In this document: in pieces, positions 61,399 through 64,000 of the stretch
Position numbering within the stretch: position 1 is the stretch's first letter
Layout: every line of letters starts with the position of its first letter
Assembly: GCA_964484185.1 (NCBI GenBank)
Contig: CAZAEQ010000023.1
Coordinates: 1 to 64,000, forward strand
Reading direction: 5' to 3'
Length of the DNA: 64,000 bases
Source: F1-120-MAGs238 sp964484185
Lineage (GTDB): Bacteria > Planctomycetota > Phycisphaerae > Phycisphaerales > UBA1924
Program-made: the position numbers and the translations under genes
Notes under the pieces: generated by a model
What the model saw: only the letters and a program-made list of their open reading frames with translations
The model's database searches: none
Told to the model about the DNA's origin: nothing

Positions 61399-62172
61399 TC
61401 AAACCCCTTCAGGTGAAATCCTCCGCACCAACTTCCGAATTCGCCAGAACAACCAAATTTGGAGCAAAGCCGCAACAAGTATCCCAAGCGCAGAAACCAC
61501 TCCAATCCCAAATGCGAGCGGCACCTGCCAAACGAGCGTTCGCGCCAACTGCGCCGTCTTCAATTCCCTCAATCGCTCAGCAATTTCACCACTCAGAAGG
61601 ATAGAAAACACAACCCTCGCAGGAACAGCTAGCAAATACAACGCGACCGCGCTACGCCCGATCCATGCGCGCCACTGTGCCTGCCCCTCAGCAATGTACA
61701 GCGCCCCCAGAACAATCAAGCACCCGATCACGGCCGCTTGAATATATATCGCTACAACAAGCGGCATCCGCCATCGAAATTGCCCCTCACGGGTCGACCT
61801 CACTGCTTCTCTTGCGCCAAGTTTCAAGTACGAAGGCAGAATGAGTATCTCAGACAAGATCAAAAGCCAACCGATCGCATTCAATGACCAACTGGCGGGA
61901 TCAAGCGGAATAGCACTTCCAAAAATCAGCATGCCTCGTGTCGAAAGGAGCACAATCGCGGCCGTCGCAATCAGCACAAAACTGCCAGCAATACCGACCG
62001 CTCCTCGCCCCACATCCTTACGCCTTCGCGGCGACATTATGTCCATCGCTTCCCGACTGAATTCAACACTGACCCCGCACTCCGGGCAGGACCCCTCCGC
62101 CGCGATCCCAGCTAACTCATACCCGCACTTGATGCAAGTTGACATCCCGGAATGTGTTTTTGATTGATCCAT
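61399..62172 (-). CDS. Multi-pass membrane protein with N-terminal zinc ribbon
   Basis: A 257-residue protein. The N-terminal zinc ribbon reads CIKCGYELAG...CPECGVSVEF, and five or six hydrophobic segments follow (for example AVGIAGSFVLIATAAIVLL and LLILSEILILPSYL). This is the same domain pair, in the opposite order, as the two small proteins at 57.7-58.3 kb. The start is uncertain: ATG at 62172 (MDQSKTHSG) or at 62145 (MSTCIKCGY); neither has a clear ribosome binding site. Function unknown. Confidence 0.65.
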   Translation of the reverse strand: MDQSKTHSGMSTCIKCGYELAGIAAEGSCPECGVSVEFSREAMDIMSPRRRKDVGRGAVGIAGSFVLIATAAIVLLSTRGMLIFGSAIPLDPASWSLNAIGWLLILSEILILPSYLKLGAREAVRSTREGQFRWRMPLVVAIYIQAAVIGCLIVLGALYIAEGQAQWRAWIGRSAVALYLLAVPARVVFSILLSGEIAERLRELKTAQLARTLVWQVPLAFGIGVVSALGILVAALLQIWLFWRIRKLVRRISPEGV

Positions 62173-62216
62173 GTTCGATCTATCTTGGTGAAGCCCGCTT
62201 TGCCTCGCCAACCTTA

Positions 62217-62948
62217 TCACCTTCCGATGCCCAACTCCCTCAACCTCCCCTCCAACTCCCGATACCTCTCCGCCAACCAAGGCGCCATCTTCGCATCAAT
62301 CCTCTTCACCGGCGCCCAATCCGGCACCATCACAATCTCAACATTCTCAATCCCCACCGTCCCAACCAGCCAGAACACTTCCTCAATCGCCGCATCACCA
62401 ATCGCAACACACCCAATCGACGCCGCCCCACCATGAATCATGATGTCGCCGCCAAGATTCTGAACATCTCTCCCCTCACTCACCGCGGCGGATGTGTCCG
62501 CTGCCGATGGATAATCCACTCGCAACGCCAGATGAAACCGACTGTTCGGATTCAACGACTCAACGCGATACACACCCTCAGGAACCTGCTTATCCCCCTC
62601 GCGCGACTTCGGCCCCGGCCCGCCGCTCGCCGCGGTCACCGCATACTTCGCCAGTTCATATTCCTTACCCGACACACGTCCAAACACCCACAACTCCCGC
62701 GCTTCCTTATTGATCACAATCGTCACATGCTTGGGCCAGTCCGAATTGGTCGCCATAAACCGCTCACGCCACAACAGCTCAATCCGCGGCCCAAATTGCG
62801 CCAATCGATCTTCAACCGTGTAATGACTCATCCTCGCTCGAACCTCCCGCACCACGACGGGCCCAAGCCACACGGCGCTCACCAGCACCAATACCAGCGC
62901 AGCCGCCAGCACGCGAATAACAACTGTGCGTGATGATGGTGCGTGCAT
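62217..62948 (-). CDS. L,D-transpeptidase (YkuD-type) family protein
   Basis: A 243-residue membrane-anchored protein. An N-terminal membrane segment (VVIRVLAAALVLVLVSAVWLG) is followed by a YkuD-like domain: VTIVINKEARELWVFG (entry strand), PEGVYRVESLNPNSRFHL and the active-site block IMIHGGAASIGCVAIG with catalytic His, Ser and Cys. It could cross-link peptidoglycan or attach lipoproteins. The start at 62948 gives a basic N-terminus before the membrane segment; a longer frame adds Cys-rich residues. Confidence 0.85.
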   Translation of the reverse strand: MHAPSSRTVVIRVLAAALVLVLVSAVWLGPVVVREVRARMSHYTVEDRLAQFGPRIELLWRERFMATNSDWPKHVTIVINKEARELWVFGRVSGKEYELAKYAVTAASGGPGPKSREGDKQVPEGVYRVESLNPNSRFHLALRVDYPSAADTSAAVSEGRDVQNLGGDIMIHGGAASIGCVAIGDAAIEEVFWLVGTVGIENVEIVMVPDWAPVKRIDAKMAPWLAERYRELEGRLRELGIGR

Positions 62949-63556
62949 GCACAGAAAATCGGATACACCATTCCGGCTGCAACAGAAATGACACACATCA
63001 ATTCTTCAACACGCGCGTCATACACCTCACCCTCCTCGCCTTTCGATTCAGTTAAGCAGGGCATTTCGGTAATTGGGGCCTTTGTGAACGTACATGCACC
63101 CCTTCAGGTAATGGCGTGCACTGAACGGAACTTCAGTGGCTAAAGCCATCGGAATGGGAAGCCCGTTAAAACGGGCTATACGAAAAATGCCTGAAATATA
63201 GGTGTTTTCGCGTGCTAACCACGGCTGAAGCCGTGGCCTACAAGCGAGCAAGGCCGTTGAAACGGCCTGCGAATACTCGCTATCGAGCTTTATCGCACGG
63301 CGTTGCCCTTCGGTTTCTTTGCCATATTCACTTGTCAATCGAGGCACTTCAGTACAAGCAAGTGCATCGCGTACTTCCTCTGAAAAATTGCCGCGACGTT
63401 TCGCGGCAGAAATCACGGGAGTTTTGTTGTCGCCCAATTTAGTACTGGCGAGCGACTGAGACCAGGAAACACGGCAAGAAAGATGAACTTTTGACTACGA
63501 GAAAAGTCAGAGTGCCAGATTTCGAGTCAGAGTGCCTGGCACTCTGGCACTCTGAC
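62949..63556. other. Repeat-rich intergenic region
   Basis: A 608-base region with no convincing gene. It holds an array of four palindromes and a cluster of direct and inverted repeats, listed separately. The composition differs from flanking genes. Confidence 0.75.
63137..63268. repeat. Array of four REP-like palindromes
   Basis: Four short perfect palindromes occur within 132 bases: TGGCT-AA-AGCCA (63137-63148), AGCCCGTT-AA-AACGGGCT (63160-63177), CCACGGCT-GA-AGCCGTGG (63219-63236) and AGGCCGTT-GA-AACGGCCT (63251-63268). All have a two-base AA or GA loop, so they belong to one family. Confidence 0.85.
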
Positions 63557-63557
63557 T
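63505..63557. repeat. Cluster of direct and inverted AGTCAGAGTGCC repeats
   Basis: AGTCAGAGTGCC occurs twice directly (63505-63516 and 63525-63536) and then inverted at 63546-63557. GGCACTCT at 63538-63545 also pairs with the second copy, so alternative stems are possible. The cluster overlaps the winged-helix gene's stop codon and may terminate its transcription. Confidence 0.8.
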
Positions 63558-64000
63558 CAGGATTGAGCGGCTTGCGGTACATCTGCGGCAGGTTGCGCGG
63601 GCAAGAACCAGCTCCAGGTGCGCGGCTGACCCTCCGGCTGAGATTGAATTGATTGGATGTTGAGTTCAGCCTTGGCGCGGAAGAGGGTTCGGCGGGAGAT
63701 TGCCGCGGCGTTGGCGGCCGCGAGGATTTGTTTTGCGGGGCGCGGGCCATCGGCGAGTTCTGTGAGAAGGAATTCGCGTGCTTCCTGGCGTTCAGCGGTA
63801 TTGATGAAGGGGCCGGAATCGGGATTGGCACGGGCGATCCGGGAGGTGGTCCGCTCCATGATGTTGAACATGCGGAGGATCATCTGCGTGTACGCCGCGT
63901 CTTCGGGCTTGGCTTCGGCTTTTTGGAGGAGGGACTGGGCGAAGGCGTACTGGTTGTAGAGCGTGTGGGAGTTCATCAAGTGTTGCAAGGCGGGGTCGTA
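63557..64000 (-). CDS. Stand-alone winged-helix-type DNA-binding protein, copy 2 (5' end beyond window)
   Basis: At least 148 codons, open to the window edge on the 5' side. It is a paralogue of the 25.8-26.4 kb protein: both share EAR-FLLTEL, G-x2-PA, ISR-TL-RAKA-LNI-S and W-W-LP at the C-terminus, preceded by a helical region (SLLQKAEAKPEDAAYTQ). An ATG lies 12 bases inside the edge, but the homologous copy extends further upstream, so the true start is probably outside. DNA binding is inferred. The repeat cluster directly follows it. Confidence 0.65.
   Translation of the reverse strand, partial: YDPALQHLMNSHTLYNQYAFAQSLLQKAEAKPEDAAYTQMILRMFNIMERTTSRIARANPDSGPFINTAERQEAREFLLTELADGPRPAKQILAAANAAAISRRTLFRAKAELNIQSIQSQPEGQPRTWSWFLPAQPAADVPQAAQS

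Noticed and set aside
62139..62933. Plus-strand frame of 264 codons opposite the transpeptidase gene
   Set aside because: The product is Pro/His/Arg-rich antisense sequence; the minus-strand YkuD motif IMIHGG...SIGC is decisive.
63137..63268. CRISPR array
   Set aside because: The repeats are palindromes of different sequence with irregular spacing, and no cas gene is present.

Overview
The window looks like chromosomal DNA of a planctomycete, most likely a Phycisphaerae-type lineage. The evidence is lineage-typical features rather than any marker gene: two ECF sigma factor / transmembrane Ser/Thr kinase modules (9.2-12.7 kb and 45.0-49.0 kb), two exported proteins with a PAPG...RRRR C-terminal sorting tail, a cyclophilin with an N-terminal LESRQLFA signature, a dockerin-tailed exported protein, a fibro-slime protein and several small membrane proteins with a CPECG zinc ribbon. 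A complete tmRNA gene (ssrA) lies at 43085-43434. The assembly has one 10-N gap (21963-21972).

Layout: 0-4.5 kb holds a TonB receptor (entering from the left with a broken frame), a substrate-binding lipoprotein and a hybrid sensor kinase. 4.5-7.2 kb is a minus-strand run of a HhH-GPD DNA glycosylase, a class I amidotransferase and a PfkB kinase, followed by an exported PAPG-tail protein and the first sigma/kinase module. 12.8-25.2 kb carries an M24 peptidase, a DUF1579 protein, the cyclophilin, acpP-fabF, a DUF1444-like protein, a C39-like/dockerin protein, a ferritin-like protein, a 56-residue membrane protein and an OPT transporter.

25.2-29.6 kb looks accessory. It has long repeat-rich non-coding stretches, a stand-alone winged-helix-type protein and a tightly packed cassette of a family 2 glycosyltransferase, a radical SAM enzyme and a P-loop kinase. 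A paralogue of the winged-helix protein enters the window at the right end, beside another palindrome cluster. 29.6-43.4 kb is largely housekeeping: typA, murA, a fibro-slime protein, two amidohydrolase-like genes, psd-pssA with an IMPase-family gene, ispD and ssrA. 43.6-52.4 kb has a HAF-repeat PAPG-tail protein, the second sigma/kinase module, mscL, aat, a small DUF6614-like gene, tsaE with a YacG-like tail, and a glycosyltransferase. 52.4-64 kb has gspD-gspE, a cobalamin-binding-like protein, zinc-ribbon membrane proteins, a saccharopine dehydrogenase-family enzyme, an FKBP isomerase, a VOC-family protein, an L,D-transpeptidase and REP-like palindromes.

The most interesting observations are the GT2/radical SAM/P-loop kinase cassette with its out-of-frame overlap, the TsaE protein with a YacG-like tail that has lost three of four zinc cysteines, the paralogous stand-alone winged-helix proteins, and the repeat-rich intergenic DNA. 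All functional calls are from reading the sequence; no database search was run.
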